Positions 10,601 through 21,917 of a stretch of 64,000 bases of DNA are shown one piece after another. The translations under genes were made by a program, and so were the position numbers. This stretch comes from Hermatobates lingyangjiaoensis (taxonomy: Eukaryota; Arthropoda; Insecta; Hemiptera; Hermatobatidae): contig JAPFBL010000001.1 in assembly GCA_026182355.1 (NCBI GenBank), positions 682,001 through 746,000 on the forward strand, read 5' to 3'. The notes below the pieces were generated by a model. It saw only the letters and a program-made list of their open reading frames with translations, searched no databases and was not told where the DNA came from. The first letter of the stretch is position 1. The number at the start of each line of letters is the position of its first letter.

Positions 10601-11700
10601 TGCCTCTAACCACTCTTCGGGGTGGATGTACCTAGTACTGGCGTCCCCGTCGCAGAGCTGGTAATTGGTATGCTGTGCAGCCAAGCAAACAGTACAGGGC
10701 AGGCCGCTCCAAGCGCGGTCAAGTAGCCTAGTACCTGACGTTGTTAGAGGGAATTCTTAACGTGCTTCGGCGCAGCTTGGACACCCGTTGGGCGGTACCA
10801 GGTGGTAGCCCCTCTCCTGTGGAGAGCTTAAAAGGTTTTCTTAAAGAGTGTTAAAATGGTAGCCTTGTGCAGCACCATCTCGGTGGTGGGTCTTACAAAC
10901 CGACACTCATCCGTCCAACAGCCCGCAGTGGGGACATGCAGTCTCTTTCCATAGGCTGGATGTCTTAAAATCCACAAGGTTCTTTGAACCAGGGCAATAT
11001 TAGTGCCACTCCCGGGGTCGAGCAGTTAGCCCATAGCTGTACTGGCATTATACATGTGTTTACCGGGGGCAACAAGGGCCACTGTCCCTACCTGTGCTGA
11101 GCGGGTTTAGTAGGACCTCGGTCCGGAGTTTGATCCGAAACTCTTAAAATAAGTCGGTACGGGTGGAGGGAAGCCCCTGGCGAGAGTTTTTCTCTCTCCA
11201 GCCCACTCTTGTGGCTGTGATTCTCACCCAGGTTGGGTAGACCTTCGGGTCTCTTCGTGAGGAGCAGTCTCTTCTCGGGCGGATGCCTGCTTAGCATCCG
11301 GGGGAGCTAGACCCCAGCCTTTACCAGTAGGTACGGACCACGATCTCAGCTAAGTGGGCTGGAACACTGGTAGTTGCTTTCTTTTGGCTCTAAAGGAACT
11401 CGGGATGGGTGTGAATGGCACTCTCCCTTTCATGCACTATTTTTAAATAGCGAGCAAGCAAGATCTCCTCCCGCCAAGTCCTCACTCCAGGTGGCGTTTG
11501 GCCAACAAGGGATTTTAATCCCTTCTTTTCTCTAACATCTAGTCCAGAGCACCCAAAACGGGGCCCAGAGAAGTCAATAATTGCAACCCCTGATCCTGGG
11601 GTAACGGGTACTTCCCTCTTGTAGGGGGTCGACCGAATCCTTATGGATCCTAGAGTAGACCTTAAACTGTAGACCCTCGTGGGGGGTCGGCCATTCAATA
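10601..11700. mobile_element. GC-rich 1.1-kb element of unknown class
   Basis: Starts at the edge of the (TA)n tract and ends against another short TA tract at 11698-11708. Composition differs sharply from everything around it: many GGG/CCC runs and few A/T runs. Words such as GGGGTGGATGTACCTAGTAC (10618-10637) suggest the untranslated 5' part of a non-LTR retrotransposon or a processed structural sequence. I cannot place it in a family. The minus-strand frame 11390-11779 (129 codons) runs out of the element into flanking AT-rich DNA and shows no domain. Confidence 0.5.
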
Positions 11701-11869
11701 TATATATCAAATAAACTCGTAGTATTCTGATAGGATACCAGTTACACTTATGATAACTGGTATATGATAACAGAATCAATTATTACTGAGAAAACTTTCA
11801 GAGTTAAATATAGAAAATATGTACTACTGGTTGTAAAATTCCAAAGTAATTTTTGGAATAGTGAAGCTC

Positions 11870-12125
11870 CGTTAGCCCAGTAGAAAAAGACACCTACAAC
11901 CTATCTTAATCATTAAATGACGATCTGGCAAATATAGAACTGACTTCTTCATCAACCTTCACAGTAGTACACAAATACACTATAACACTTGCATAGTGTG
12001 CTGATGATGCTGGATGATGAGTCAACATAGTTGGTCACACTCTTATAAAAAATGAGAGCAGACATTCACTTAGGAATGCTTCATTAAATGACTTTCTTAT
12101 TTTCATCATAATATATTTCGTAGAT
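11870..12125 (+). repeat. Dispersed repeat pair, copy 1
   Basis: Contains TGACTTCTTCATCAACC, AGTAGTACACAAATACACTA and a GATGATG-rich region. The same words recur in order at 12880-13110 with substitutions and small indels. Direct orientation, about 1 kb apart. Family unknown. Confidence 0.6.
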
Positions 12126-12879
12126 AATTTTCTTCAATTTTTACTATACCTACTTATAATTTTTTTTAAAATAATATTGACAAATTTCCCCAGTAATTTA
12201 AAACTATAATCCATAGTCTAATTCCCATAATTTTTTTTACACAAAGTCTTGTGAAGGGAACTGATTTTGTGATTTTTAAACTAAATTGTAGAGATATTTC
12301 CATACCTCAAGACTATTATCTTCTGTTATGTAAAGTTAATTTAAAGTAGTAAAGATAAAAAGTAAATTAAAAACTCTTAAACACAGAAAAGCGTTTAACC
12401 TTGATATTTTTGGCTTGTAGTTGAAATAGTAATTGATATTAGTCATCTGTTAATTAGTATTAGTTTTACAATTAATTTCGAGTAATATTATCAACGACTT
12501 TACATTTGACTTGATTGAAATTGCAAGTTAGATTGCTGTACTTAGAGACAGTAAACTTGGAATTGTTTACTTGATTTAATTATTTTGCAAACAACAGTAG
12601 CAACCATTTAAATTAATGATTTCTAATTACTAATTTGATACAGTTTGTGAGATTATATTGATTAAAGTTTTCCCACAATTATTTTGTTCTATATTTCTTT
12701 ATAATTACATTATTTTTTTTATCAATAAAAATATCTTTCTTTGTTTTTTACAATTTAGTACGCTTGACATATATTTTCCATTGACATTCATAGTCATACA
12801 CTATTCATAAACTAAATAATATAATAATTAAAGTTACAATATGTTATTGAATAATCCAATCAAGTGACACTTTTTAAGC
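12126..12879. other. AT-rich spacer between repeat copies
   Basis: AT-rich with homopolymer runs, no gene. May be the interior between two direct copies of one repeat. Confidence 0.45.
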
Positions 12880-13110
12880 ATTGACATATTATGAATGGCA
12901 ATCAGGCGAAATATGATTGACTTCTTCATAAACCCTGACAATAGTACACAATACACTATAAACGCTAAATTAACCAGCATCAATGTGTTGATGTTGACAA
13001 GTGATGAGGCAACATAATCATAGCTTACACTTTACGATCATGATAGAAGGACATTGGTTGGTGACATCGAATCACCCAGTAAAATGATTGTGATTACGAT
13101 ATATTCATAA
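12880..13110 (+). repeat. Dispersed repeat pair, copy 2
   Basis: Diverged direct copy of 11870-12125: TTGACTTCTTCATAAACCC, ATAGTACACAATACACTATA, then GTGTTGATGTTGACAAGTGA. It ends against the TA tract that precedes the next inverted unit. Confidence 0.6.
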
Positions 13111-13137
13111 TATATATATATATGTATATAAATATAT

Positions 13138-13940
13138 AGGTGTGTTCACTAATCGGGGTTCGGTCAATTTTCCAGGATAAAAAATCAAACTCTCGTTGCC
13201 AACGTTTCGGTTTTATTTAAATCCTTTTTCATAGGCCTACAAACAAAGGATAATAGGAAATCACATATATACATCAAACATATACACAATATGAACTTAT
13301 GAATGTTACAAGTAGAAATATTTCAGAGATACATAAACCAATAATACTTACAGAAGTAAGAATTTTTTAACTAAGAATTTTATCTTTACAACTTTATCTA
13401 TAAAACTATAATAGAAAAAGAAAAAAATGAGCAAAGAAGGAAGACACTTGAGATGTTATATATATATATATAGTAAAAAGAATCTAAGCTCAATTAATCA
13501 TAGAAGTGATATTACTAATTTAAGTAATATTTATTCTGGAGTGTTGTGCTGAGTTTTAGTGAAATTTGATTCATTTAGTTCCCTTGAGTGAACAGTGTTG
13601 AGGTTATTTGTAATGTTATCTTATTAGTCTAGTCGAAGGTTTTGTCCGGTTAACATTGTTGTTCCTTTAAATAATGTAAATTTCATTTTCTTAGTTAAAA
13701 AATTCTTACTTCTGTAAGTAATATTGTTTTATCTATCTCTGAAATATTTCTACTTGTTATATTCATAAGTTGTAACAATCCATTTTCATATTGTGTATAT
13801 GTTTGATGTATATATGTGATTTCTTATCCTTTGTTTGTACGCCTATGAAAAAAGGTTTTAAATAAAACCGAAACGTTGGCAACGAAACTTTGATTTTTTT
13901 ATCCTGGAAAATTGACCGAACCCCGATTAGTGAACACACT
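13138..13940. mobile_element. PLE-type inverted unit, 240-260-bp arms (AATCGGGGTTCGGTC family)
   Basis: Left arm 13138-13379 and right arm 13683-13940 are inverted copies with few mismatches around a 300-bp unrelated core. Near each outer end the outward strand reads a degraded CUGAUGA box (CTATGAA), a GGTTTTAAATAAAACC hairpin and GAAACGTTGGCAAC. It sits against (TA)n on the left (13111-13137) and near another TA tract on the right (13979-14006). A shorter member of the family lies at 18497-18790. Confidence 0.75.
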
Positions 13941-13976
13941 TATTCTATCAAACGGTCGATATATTATTGAATCTGT

Positions 13977-13978
<2 letters not shown>

Positions 13979-14006
<28 letters not shown>
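13979..14006. repeat. (TA)n microsatellite
   Basis: Pure TA dinucleotide run between two inverted units. Confidence 0.9.
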
Positions 14007-14007
<1 letters not shown>

Positions 14008-15107
14008 CTTAAAATAAACTATGACACATAGAAAGAAACGTAAAAAAGGACTCACTTTTCAATATTTCGACTGTTATGGCGGTCGTCCTCAGGAGAAGAA
14101 GTGAATTAATGGAGAGACGACAATCAACTGAAGAACTCTGTGGTTAGAGTGATAAAGCAATGGTGCCACGAAGGAGAAAATAAAAAAAGGACCAAGGATG
14201 CGAGGTTGAAAAAAATATAAAGAATAATAAAGGGAAAGAAGACAGAAAATATACGAAATGTAACATTGTTATAAAGTAAGTATTACGTATTAAGTAGGTA
14301 TATTAATAAAAAAATGTATATATGTTTTAAAAAAACACTAACAGTTTAATTCAAGCCAGGTTCAGCTTCTAGTAAATACTTTATTTATTCTTTATTCTTA
14401 CTTTATTTACAATCTCTCCTCTTTTATATCCACTTGCTGTGTTTACCTGATGAAATGCAGCTAATGTGATGCTTTCTACGTTGGTTTGGCATCTACGATG
14501 CTAAGCCTTCGGATGAATAATCACAGGCTTTTGGTTGGTAAACGCAGCCGCCTCCCTGTCGCCACTCGCGCCAATTCCCACCACCTCAGCTTCAATAAAT
14601 GTTTCAAAGTCCAAGTACTATAACATTTCTTTAGTGATAATACACATGTTTCTCTAAAAGCTTCTGAGGAAGCCCACATTTGGCTGCTAGGAGCATACTC
14701 CATACCTGGCTGGAATTTAGACCGTTAGTTTTTTTTTTTAACTTTTATTGCCATTTTTTTTATTGATATATTTTATCTTCTTACAGTTTTTAATTCCATA
14801 TATATATACATTTTTTAATAATTTATATTTTTAATATATTTTTATTATTTTCTTATATTTTCTCTCTTCTTTCACTTATTTTTCTTTATATTTCTTTCAA
14901 TTTCGATTCCTTAATCCTTTTTTTAATTTCTCCTTCGCGGCAGTGCTACTTTAGCCCTCTAACCAGAACTAAAGAGTTCTTCAGTTGACTGTCATGCCTC
15001 AGTCAATTTACTTCTTCTCCAGAAGACGACTGCGATATCGGTTGGAATATTGAAAAGTAAGTCCATTCTTACGTTTCTTTTTATGTTTCATAGTTTATTG
15101 TAAGTGT
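14008..15107. mobile_element. PLE-type inverted unit, about 235-bp arms
   Basis: Left arm about 14008-14240 and right arm about 14870-15107 are inverted copies with moderate divergence. The left arm on the minus strand has CTGAGGA (14092-14086), C, a GACC/GTC helix and GAAA, then ATATTG and GTGAGTCC. The right arm has a mutated equivalent (CAGAAGACGACTGCG). The 630-bp interior includes a 60-codon minus-strand frame (14521-14703) with no recognised motif. A related, near-perfect small unit is at 47076-47215. Confidence 0.7.
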
Positions 15108-15139
15108 TATCAGTCCTTCTGAATCGCATTTCGTTTATC

Positions 15140-15262
15140 ATATATATATATATATATATAACATAAATAAATTCGAATAAAAACAATAAACTATGACTCA
15201 GTATCAATATTTTGATCCTGTTTTTTGTCGTCATCTTGAGAGGACGCATATCATGCCATATG
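15140..15262 (-). mobile_element. Solo PLE terminal piece next to (TA)n
   Basis: After a TA tract (15140-15161) comes AACAATAAACTATGACTCAG, then CAATATTTTGATCC and a GTCGTCATCTTGAG word (reverse complement CTCAAGATGACGAC, a degraded CUGAUGAC box). Same family as the 14.0-15.1 kb arms, without an inverted partner. Confidence 0.5.
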
Positions 15263-16310
15263 TCTAGACGTCTCATAAATTAAATCAGAAATTATTTCAT
15301 ATAATTTATCACTCTATATAAACCAACTGTTGAATGATAACTATATACTGGTACATAACTGAAGATTTCTTAAGGGTAGGAACCACCATTAAATCGTTAA
15401 CGGCGTTGATCTTGGACCTGCACGTAATGACAATAACTCCTCATAGTTGACTGTATATCAATTGACCAGAATATACCTAATTAATTTGCAGAATAAAAAA
15501 GGTATTAAAAGGTTTAAACGTATTTTATATAATGATATTTCACAAATGATAATCCATTTGATGTTTAATATATATGCATTATATGCTTCAATTTTGCCAT
15601 ATTCCAATGCTGAGACTAAGAGAGCACTTAAAACAATGAGTTTAGAATACCACGTATTTAGTAACAAACTGGCTAATTAAATAACATGAATCACAATGAG
15701 AAACTAAAGATCTCAAATTAACCCAGGCTTGCTTCAATAGAAAGAATCCATTACCTTCTCTTACTTTATAATGTTACCTTAGGCTTTAAGTCTGTTCTTC
15801 CTTGTCAAATAAAATCCTCTTTAAAAGTCAAACGGTTGAGATCTCACTTGAAAAATATTTTCTATTCTAATTTGTATCTTAGACTTTATCTCATCTGTCA
15901 ACTTCGTAAGGGTAGTCATTCGAGTTTCAAAATAATTCAACTGCTACAGTTATGTTATTTTTTACTGAAATAAGTGGAGTGCAGATGTCATTTACTATCA
16001 TAAATTTACACGATGAACACATTCATATGAAGAAGATGACTAATATTACGTAGAAATTAGCTTCTTAAGACTTTGGGACTTCATTATTCACAAGACTGTG
16101 ATAACGACTATTTTCACATAAACTGAAGTCATAATCAATTTAGTTAATTATTGATGTATTTTGCTTATTAATGTTCAAATGTGATCTGACAGATTAAATA
16201 ATTTAAATATTTTTTGAATAACTTTATTTAAGCTGATTACCTTCATTAATTTTCAAAAAGGGTTCCGGGTTCCAATTTTTTACCTGGTACCGATTCATAT
16301 TATAATCCTA
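15263..16310. other. AT-rich spacer
   Basis: No gene. Overlapping frames on both strands at 15447-15680 (77 and 69 codons) are AT-composition artefacts: both strands are open and neither has a motif. Confidence 0.5.
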
Positions 16311-16620
16311 AGAGTTACATTGTGAATACATAATGGGGCAACCCTTTGACAAGGGACCCTCTTTACGTGGTACTCTCTTCCTGTTCCGGCAGTTGAAGGG
16401 TGGGAGCAGGTAGACGGAGGAAAAGAGAGGGAAGTTTTGCTCCAGAGAGAGGGAGTGAGAGGGTCTTTGGTTAGCCTGGGGCAAAAAAACCACTGTTTTG
16501 TCCTGGGATAATAAAGTGTTAGAAATGGGTTAGTCGGTGAAGTAAAGGCTTAATGTTCGCGCCGCAGCAGCCACTAACGGATCACACGATTTCAGACGTC
16601 TGCTTCATGCAGTGAGTACA
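16311..16620. promoter_or_regulatory. GC-rich island with short hairpin
   Basis: Complex GC-rich sequence including a perfect small inverted repeat CCCTT-TGAC-AAGGG at 16342-16355, and a GCGCCGCAGCAGCCACTAACGG stretch near 16560-16580 (compositionally unusual here). A 61-codon minus frame has no domain. Candidate conserved regulatory element. Confidence 0.32.
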
Positions 16621-18035
16621 TCTTTGTCCTATTTACTAATTCTTGCTTAACCTTTAATTGTCTTCCATATGTACTTCAATTTATTGTATTCTTAATAATC
16701 TCATATCAAAAAAAATTAAAGAGTATGAATGAAAAATATGTATACATACTGTGGAACAAACATTACTCTACTAAAGAGGTTTTTAACCAACCTGCTGCGG
16801 TACAGTAGACTGTAGTGAGATCTCTATTCTGCCGGGAAGCCGTAGTGCGACATGGCAATTATAAGGACAAAACTGAAGTGGAAAATCGTTGCTTTTACAT
16901 TTCAAGGTTCAAATAAAAAAAAATTATTTGACTATGATATTGTCAAAATTGGTAGGTATCTCTTTTAATTAATTTTCTCGATTCTTCTTCTTGTATAGAG
17001 AAATAATTCTTGCCAATAAATTACTTATAAACAATAAATCTGACTAAAAGCTAAGGTAAATAAGTATTTCGGTATAATAGTACTATATATATGGTTTTAC
17101 ATATGAACTCCATAAAACTACATCCAAACAAAGTGTCAACCAGAATGAAGTCTCATTTTGATTATTATTCATTATTTTTTATCATTTATATATTTGTAGA
17201 GTTTTTAAAAATAGTTCTTTATAAATAATAATAATTGGATTTCATTCTTATTAGTGTATTATACATGTTATTTCAAACTAATGCTATTATTGAAATTTCA
17301 AGATAAAGGTACTATAAAATAATTAAGGATTCCAAAACAGTTTTAAAAGTGTAAAAGGTTAATAAACCACTGATCAATTGATCTATATATGCATGTAGAG
17401 ATAGATAGAATAAGAAATACTTATAAAATGTTCTGTAGAATACTGCCATCTTTTCATGGTACCATTTCTTCTCCTGACGACGATCATTGACAGGGACAAA
17501 TTGAAAGTTCGCCATAGTGTCCTGTTGCCATGTGTAATGTTCATCCATTATCTTTCTACTATTATTGAAACATTGGAATAATGTTATTTTAATTATAAGA
17601 AAAAAAAATTATAGACTGTATTTAAAGGTCTGAAAATAGACAAAGATCATTTCAACTGTAAGAGACTTCATAAAAACATTCCCCTTATTCATTATTTTTG
17701 AGATTCTGATAATACCCGTTAGAAGTGAAAAAATCTTAATATATTTTCATATTTTGATTTGTGTTCTCTGTATTCAACGCAAAAACTAGTATACGAATCA
17801 AATGAACAACTCAATATATTTAAAAATTTAGGGCTTTGTCAAATATTCAGCATTTTTCATGAAACTGCATATAGGATATTATATCTTCATATCCTGATAA
17901 TGACTGTGGAATAATGAAACAAGTCAACTTTAGGAAATTTATATTCTAAAAGTTCCGTTACTTATTGAAAGCAAGATACAGCAAAATATTGTTTTACCTT
18001 TAACTATATATTTACTTTTAAATGTTATATATATA
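16621..18035. other. AT-rich spacer
   Basis: AT-rich. No gene and no repeat family recognised, apart from a slightly GC-richer patch at 16790-16860. Confidence 0.5.
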
Positions 18036-18039
18036 TAAC

Positions 18040-18263
18040 TATTTCAAGATTTCACAACAAACTGGTAAAATAACAATCAATGATTAAAACACAATAAAAA
18101 ATGAGAAAAAAAGACTAAGATTTTTCAATTGTAATAAGCGGTATTCGTCAGAGTTAAACCCCAACTAATGTAATGAGTTACGATTTGATTCTGACAAAGA
18201 CTACTGGTTACGGTTGAAAGATTTTAGTATATTTTCTCATTTCATATTGTGTTTTGAACATTG

Positions 18264-18265
<2 letters not shown>
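18040..18265. mobile_element. Diverged PLE-type inverted unit (TGATCATTG family)
   Basis: The left half has AACAATCAATGATTAAAACA and a CAATTGTAATAAGCGGT stretch. The right half has GGTTACGGTTGAAAGATTTT and ATTGTGTTTTGAACATTGAT. These are the same words as in the intact units at 27.4, 40.8 and 44.2 kb but with many substitutions. It is an older copy. The right side runs directly into (TA)n. Confidence 0.65.
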
Positions 18266-18306
<41 letters not shown>

Positions 18307-18324
18307 TATATATATAATATATAA

Positions 18325-18365
<41 letters not shown>
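18266..18365. repeat. (TA)n tract, interrupted
   Basis: About 100 bp of TA dinucleotides with AATAT interruptions between two PLE-type pieces. Confidence 0.9.
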
Positions 18366-18480
18366 TTAACTATATTGACACAAAGAACACACAGAAATGA
18401 AACAGAAACTCACTACTATATTTCGATATCCTCGTCATCAAGAAGATAGAAACGAGTCGCTCCTTAGGCAGACAATGACT
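18366..18480 (-). mobile_element. PLE terminal piece, left partner of 20560-20740
   Basis: The minus strand reads CTTGATGACGAGGATATCG, then AAATATAGTAGTGAGTTT. The plus strand at 20675-20712 reads nearly the same. Both also share GCCT..GGAGCGA upstream. The two form an outward-facing inverted pair about 2.1 kb apart. Confidence 0.55.
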
Positions 18481-18496
18481 CTTATATATATATAGT

Positions 18497-18790
18497 AGGT
18501 GTGTTCTCTAATCGGGATTTGGTTAGTTTTCTAGGATAAAAAATGAAACTCTCGTTGCCAATGTTTCGGTTTTATTTAAAACCTATTTCATAGGCAGAGG
18601 TAAGAATTTTTTAACTAAGAAAATAAAATTTACATTATTTAAAGGAACAACAATGTAAATTCCATTTTCTTAATTAAAAAATTCTTACTTCTGCCTATGA
18701 AAAAGGTTTTAAATAAAACCGAAACGTCGACCACGAGAGTTTTATTTTTATCCTAGAAAACTGACCAAATCCCGATTAGAGAACACACCT
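18497..18790. mobile_element. Short PLE-type inverted unit, 140-bp arms
   Basis: Left arm 18497-18636 and right arm 18652-18790 around a 15-bp centre. Sequence is homologous to the arms at 13138-13940, including the CCTATGAAAAAGG box, the GGTTTTAAATAAAACC hairpin and GAAACG on the outward strand. The interior of the larger unit is missing here, so this is a minimal back-to-back dimer. It is nested within the 18.37-20.74 kb interval. Confidence 0.8.
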
Positions 18791-20480
18791 ATTCTATCGA
18801 ACAGACGATATATTATTGAATCTGTTTTATATATATTTATATACGTATATATATACTTCAAACACATCAAAGTAGGTAGTCCAAGTGGACTTCACAACGC
18901 TAAAGTATATAAACAATTCTTTGTTCTATATACTCTAGTCGTATATATATCATAAAAATACCAGATAAATATTAAAAAAAAGTTGCTTTTAAATGTTGTG
19001 ATCCGTTGTCACTAGATGAGATGTTGATGACTTTAAGGTCAAACTATGACCAACGTTTCAGTTTTCTAGAAATTTTATGTTTATTGCAACTCTCAACTGC
19101 TCTTTTTTAAGAATTCAAAAACGTTTCTCTGAGATATTGAAACACTTCTTAAATGTGTATATTTTTTTTAAAAAAATAAAATCTTATTAGTAAATAAAAA
19201 TCAGCATTAACTTTAATTTTTTTACTACGTAAAGGCAATATGAAATAAAAAATCATTTATCTGAGATTGCACCTTTTATATTTTGAATGCAAAATAACCT
19301 TCACACTGCAAATACACTAGGCATAAATAAAACTTAAAATATTCATTTAACTCAGTTTAGTGACATTATCAATCTTATTGTGATAATGATAACTATTGTT
19401 AATTTTTATTCTAATTAATTTACGGAGGTCAGAAAAAAAATTTCAGATTATATTCAATTTTTCACTGATCTAATATAATTAACTTATGAAGAAATGCTTG
19501 TTTATGGTGGTATATATCACCAAAAAGTTGTGTTGTATCTAATACCAGGCTTTTGACAATATAACCATTTTCAAAAATACAAATATTTTTGAAATTACTG
19601 TTACAAAAACAGCAATTGTAAAATCAGTTTTATAAGAGTTAGATAAATTTTATTGAGATAAAATGTTTTTGCAACTTTGAACAGAATTATCAATAGGGCT
19701 ACTATACATGATTTTCAACTCGGTTATCTCTTCTGTCGCTGTCTAGCTATCGTTAGAGTTTATTGTTTTATTATAAACAGAAGAGTATTTTGAACGAAAT
19801 CACGAATTAATAAAGAAATGTCTTATGACAAATTTAGTTTTAGATCTCAAGAAAGTTTTTATATGTCTTATTTGGGGGTAAATAAAATATTAATTAAGAT
19901 TAATTGGTGAATGACCAAATTTTGTAAAGAACAATTTCTTGTTTATAAATGCTTCTTTATTTTTATTTGCTTATGCTACTTTCATTCTTCAAGATTTATG
20001 GCCCATTTTGTAAAACTCAGACTCTAAGTCATATTTTATAGTTTCACTTGCTTCAATACATTAAAATTGAACTTTAATAAACCTGATTAGGATTTCAAAG
20101 ACTCTTGAGGTACAATTAGTTCAAAATATGTTGGTTTTAAATTCTATTTTCTGATGACCAATGTGACGATTTGGTTGTTTCATGATACTTGTGTTTCATG
20201 CATGTTAGGTATATTAAGAAAATTAAAAATATACTGTGAATAAATTATTATTGAAAATATCAACAAGACATTTTGTCTAATATCTATGACATGGTAAGAG
20301 ACACCGGTTTCCTTTTGTATTGTTTATATGATAATGCGTATGTATATATATTTTATGGTTTCATTGTAAATGTTGTAGGTTTGGTATCTACAACACAGAT
20401 TCACAAGATATAATAAATTTTAATATGTGAAAATTTGTTTAGTTAGTCTTTGTAAAACTTACTTGTTGATATGACAATAT
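18791..20480. other. AT-rich spacer
   Basis: AT-rich, no gene. At 19025-19075 a TGATGACTTTAAGGTC..GACC..AACGTTTC stretch looks like another decayed PLE core, but I am not certain of it. Confidence 0.45.
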
Positions 20481-20559
20481 ATAATATAATATATATATAT
20501 TATATATAATATATATATATATATAATACCGAAGCAATTATTTGTCTTTTATCTCTTTA

Positions 20560-20740
20560 TCTTCCCTGTCTACCTTTCCTCCGAAAGTTGGCTACACTGT
20601 TTGAGTGCTTCAGTTCGAACGCCAAGTCTGTCGTTATTAGCCTTTGGAGCGATTCACTTCTTTTCCTAAAGACGAGGACATCGAAATATAGTAGTGAGTT
20701 CAGTGGTTTCCTTTCTATGTGTTATTTTTAAATTCTAGTT
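20560..20740 (+). mobile_element. PLE terminal piece, right partner of 18366-18480
   Basis: Reads CTAAAGACGAGGACATCG, then AAATATAGTAGTGAGTTC: a degraded CUGANGA box, C, a short GA-rich/TC helix and GAAA. It is followed by the TCTATGTGTTA word and then a TA tract near 20743-20752. Mirror image of the piece at 18366-18480. Confidence 0.55.
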
Positions 20741-20754
20741 TATATATATATATA

Positions 20755-21060
20755 AGTAACACTTTTAATTAAAAACAGACGATTCAAACGGACAAAAAAT
20801 TAAAGTTACAACTAAAAAACTTAAAGAAGAGACTATCACTTACGATGCTTGATCAGTTTGAATTTCTTGCCGTCTTCAGAAGAGGAGAAAAAGAAAAAGA
20901 TGAAGAAACACAGGAGTGGACGCTTTCACGTCTCCACCCCTGGTTTCTTCTTCTTTTTCTTTTTCTCCTTTTCCGAAGATAGCAATAAGCCATAATGATA
21001 GATAATCGTCATTATTAGCCTCTTGTTTGTGTGTTCTAGTTGTAACTTTAATTAAAATAT
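20755..21060. mobile_element. PLE-type inverted unit with purine-rich centre
   Basis: The left end TTTAATTAAAAACAGACG..AAAGTTACAAC is mirrored by GTTGTAACTTTAATTAAAAT on the right. The middle holds AGGAGAAAAAGAAAAAGATG and its complement CTTCTTTTTCTTTTTCTCCT around an approximately GTGGACGC..GCGTCTCCAC centre near 20917-20937. Core boxes are degraded (CTGAAGACGGCAAG on the minus strand). Confidence 0.65.
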
Positions 21061-21084
21061 AAATATATATTCAAAAAGTTCATT

Positions 21085-21215
21085 TGAATATACAGTGTAA
21101 CGGTATGTAAACATTTCCCCTTTTTCTCCTTTCTATGTCCTTCATTTCTCCTGAAGACAGTTGGTTACCAAAATTACTAAAAGTTTAATTCCTTTTTGTG
21201 TTTTTACATTTTAGT
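21085..21215 (+). mobile_element. Solo PLE terminal piece
   Basis: TTTCTCCTGAAGACAGTTGG, then TTACCAAAATTACTAAAAG: the CUGAAGA box with C or A spacer and a degraded helix. Followed by TTTTTGTGTTTTTACATTTTAG and a TA tract, as in the 48.7 kb piece. No inverted partner seen. Confidence 0.5.
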
Positions 21216-21369
21216 TATATATATGATATGTTTAAAGATAACAACAGTAATCTACATCAACCTTTAAGGTTATGTTTACACATGGAGATCTGGAGTTAAT
21301 ATCTGTTTGATTTATTCTTATTTCAGAATTAATTTGTCTACTGATTACACGATTGCTATATTGTTTTGA

Positions 21370-21720
21370 AGGAGGTAATTTGTTGAGTAGCAGTCTACTT
21401 GCAGAGTGCGGTGACTGTTTGGGACGCTGTAATGTAATGTGGCTACTATTGCCAGATAAACTGATTGAAATTGGGAAGAGCAACGGCCAGAGACGTGAAA
21501 CCACAAAGCCTGTGATTAATAAGGAGACGATTCCACCATTAATTATGTGTAATAGACTAATGGAGGGTAAGGGCGACCATTGAAGAGCGGCCACAATAGC
21601 CCTCCTGGACACGCGGCAGGCGCCATCTTGTCCTCCACCCCCACACACCCTCCCGTAAAAATAAATCAACCCGTCCAAACAAGGCCTATTCATTAACTTA
21701 CTCCATTTTGTGTGAAATAC
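21370..21720. promoter_or_regulatory. Strong candidate regulatory island
   Basis: Complex sequence, open on both strands (a 153-codon minus frame and a 76-codon plus frame overlap), which argues for low stop density rather than coding. Motif words include GATTAAT (21514-21520), CCATTAATTATG (21536-21547), GACTAATGG near 21555, CCATTG near 21578 and GCCATCTTG (YY1-like, 21622-21630). Homeodomain words cluster in about 50 bp. I favour a conserved enhancer. Confidence 0.4.
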
Positions 21721-21917
21721 CTCCGACGTTTACCATCACTTTATCTCCCTATCAAATAAATTGTCTTCCTTCCCAGAGTAGTTCCTTAGAGGCCAGAAAT
21801 ACCTTCTAAATGTTTCACATACACATAAACTTTAAAGAAAATGTGTTACTACTTTGTTCATTTCAGTTAATCTACTAAATTCTTACTTTTTTATTGTTTA
21901 TTATTACTATTGATTAC

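Noticed and set aside
11390..11779. 129-codon minus-strand frame
   Set aside because: It runs from the GC-rich element into flanking TA-rich DNA, so it crosses an element boundary. No domain recognised.
13380..13682. PLE coding remnant in the centre of the 13.1-kb unit
   Set aside because: A short minus-strand frame there ends in a stop before the left arm, but it has no GIY-YIG or PLE C-terminal word that I can defend.
14521..14703. 60-codon frame inside an inverted unit
   Set aside because: No similarity to PLE reverse transcriptase, endonuclease or any family I know. Short and without support.
21232..21693. 153-codon minus-strand frame, the longest in the window
   Set aside because: It overlaps an open plus-strand frame, shows no domain I recognise, begins in GC-rich island sequence and ends in AT-rich spacer. 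Low stop density in a GC-richer patch explains it better than a gene.
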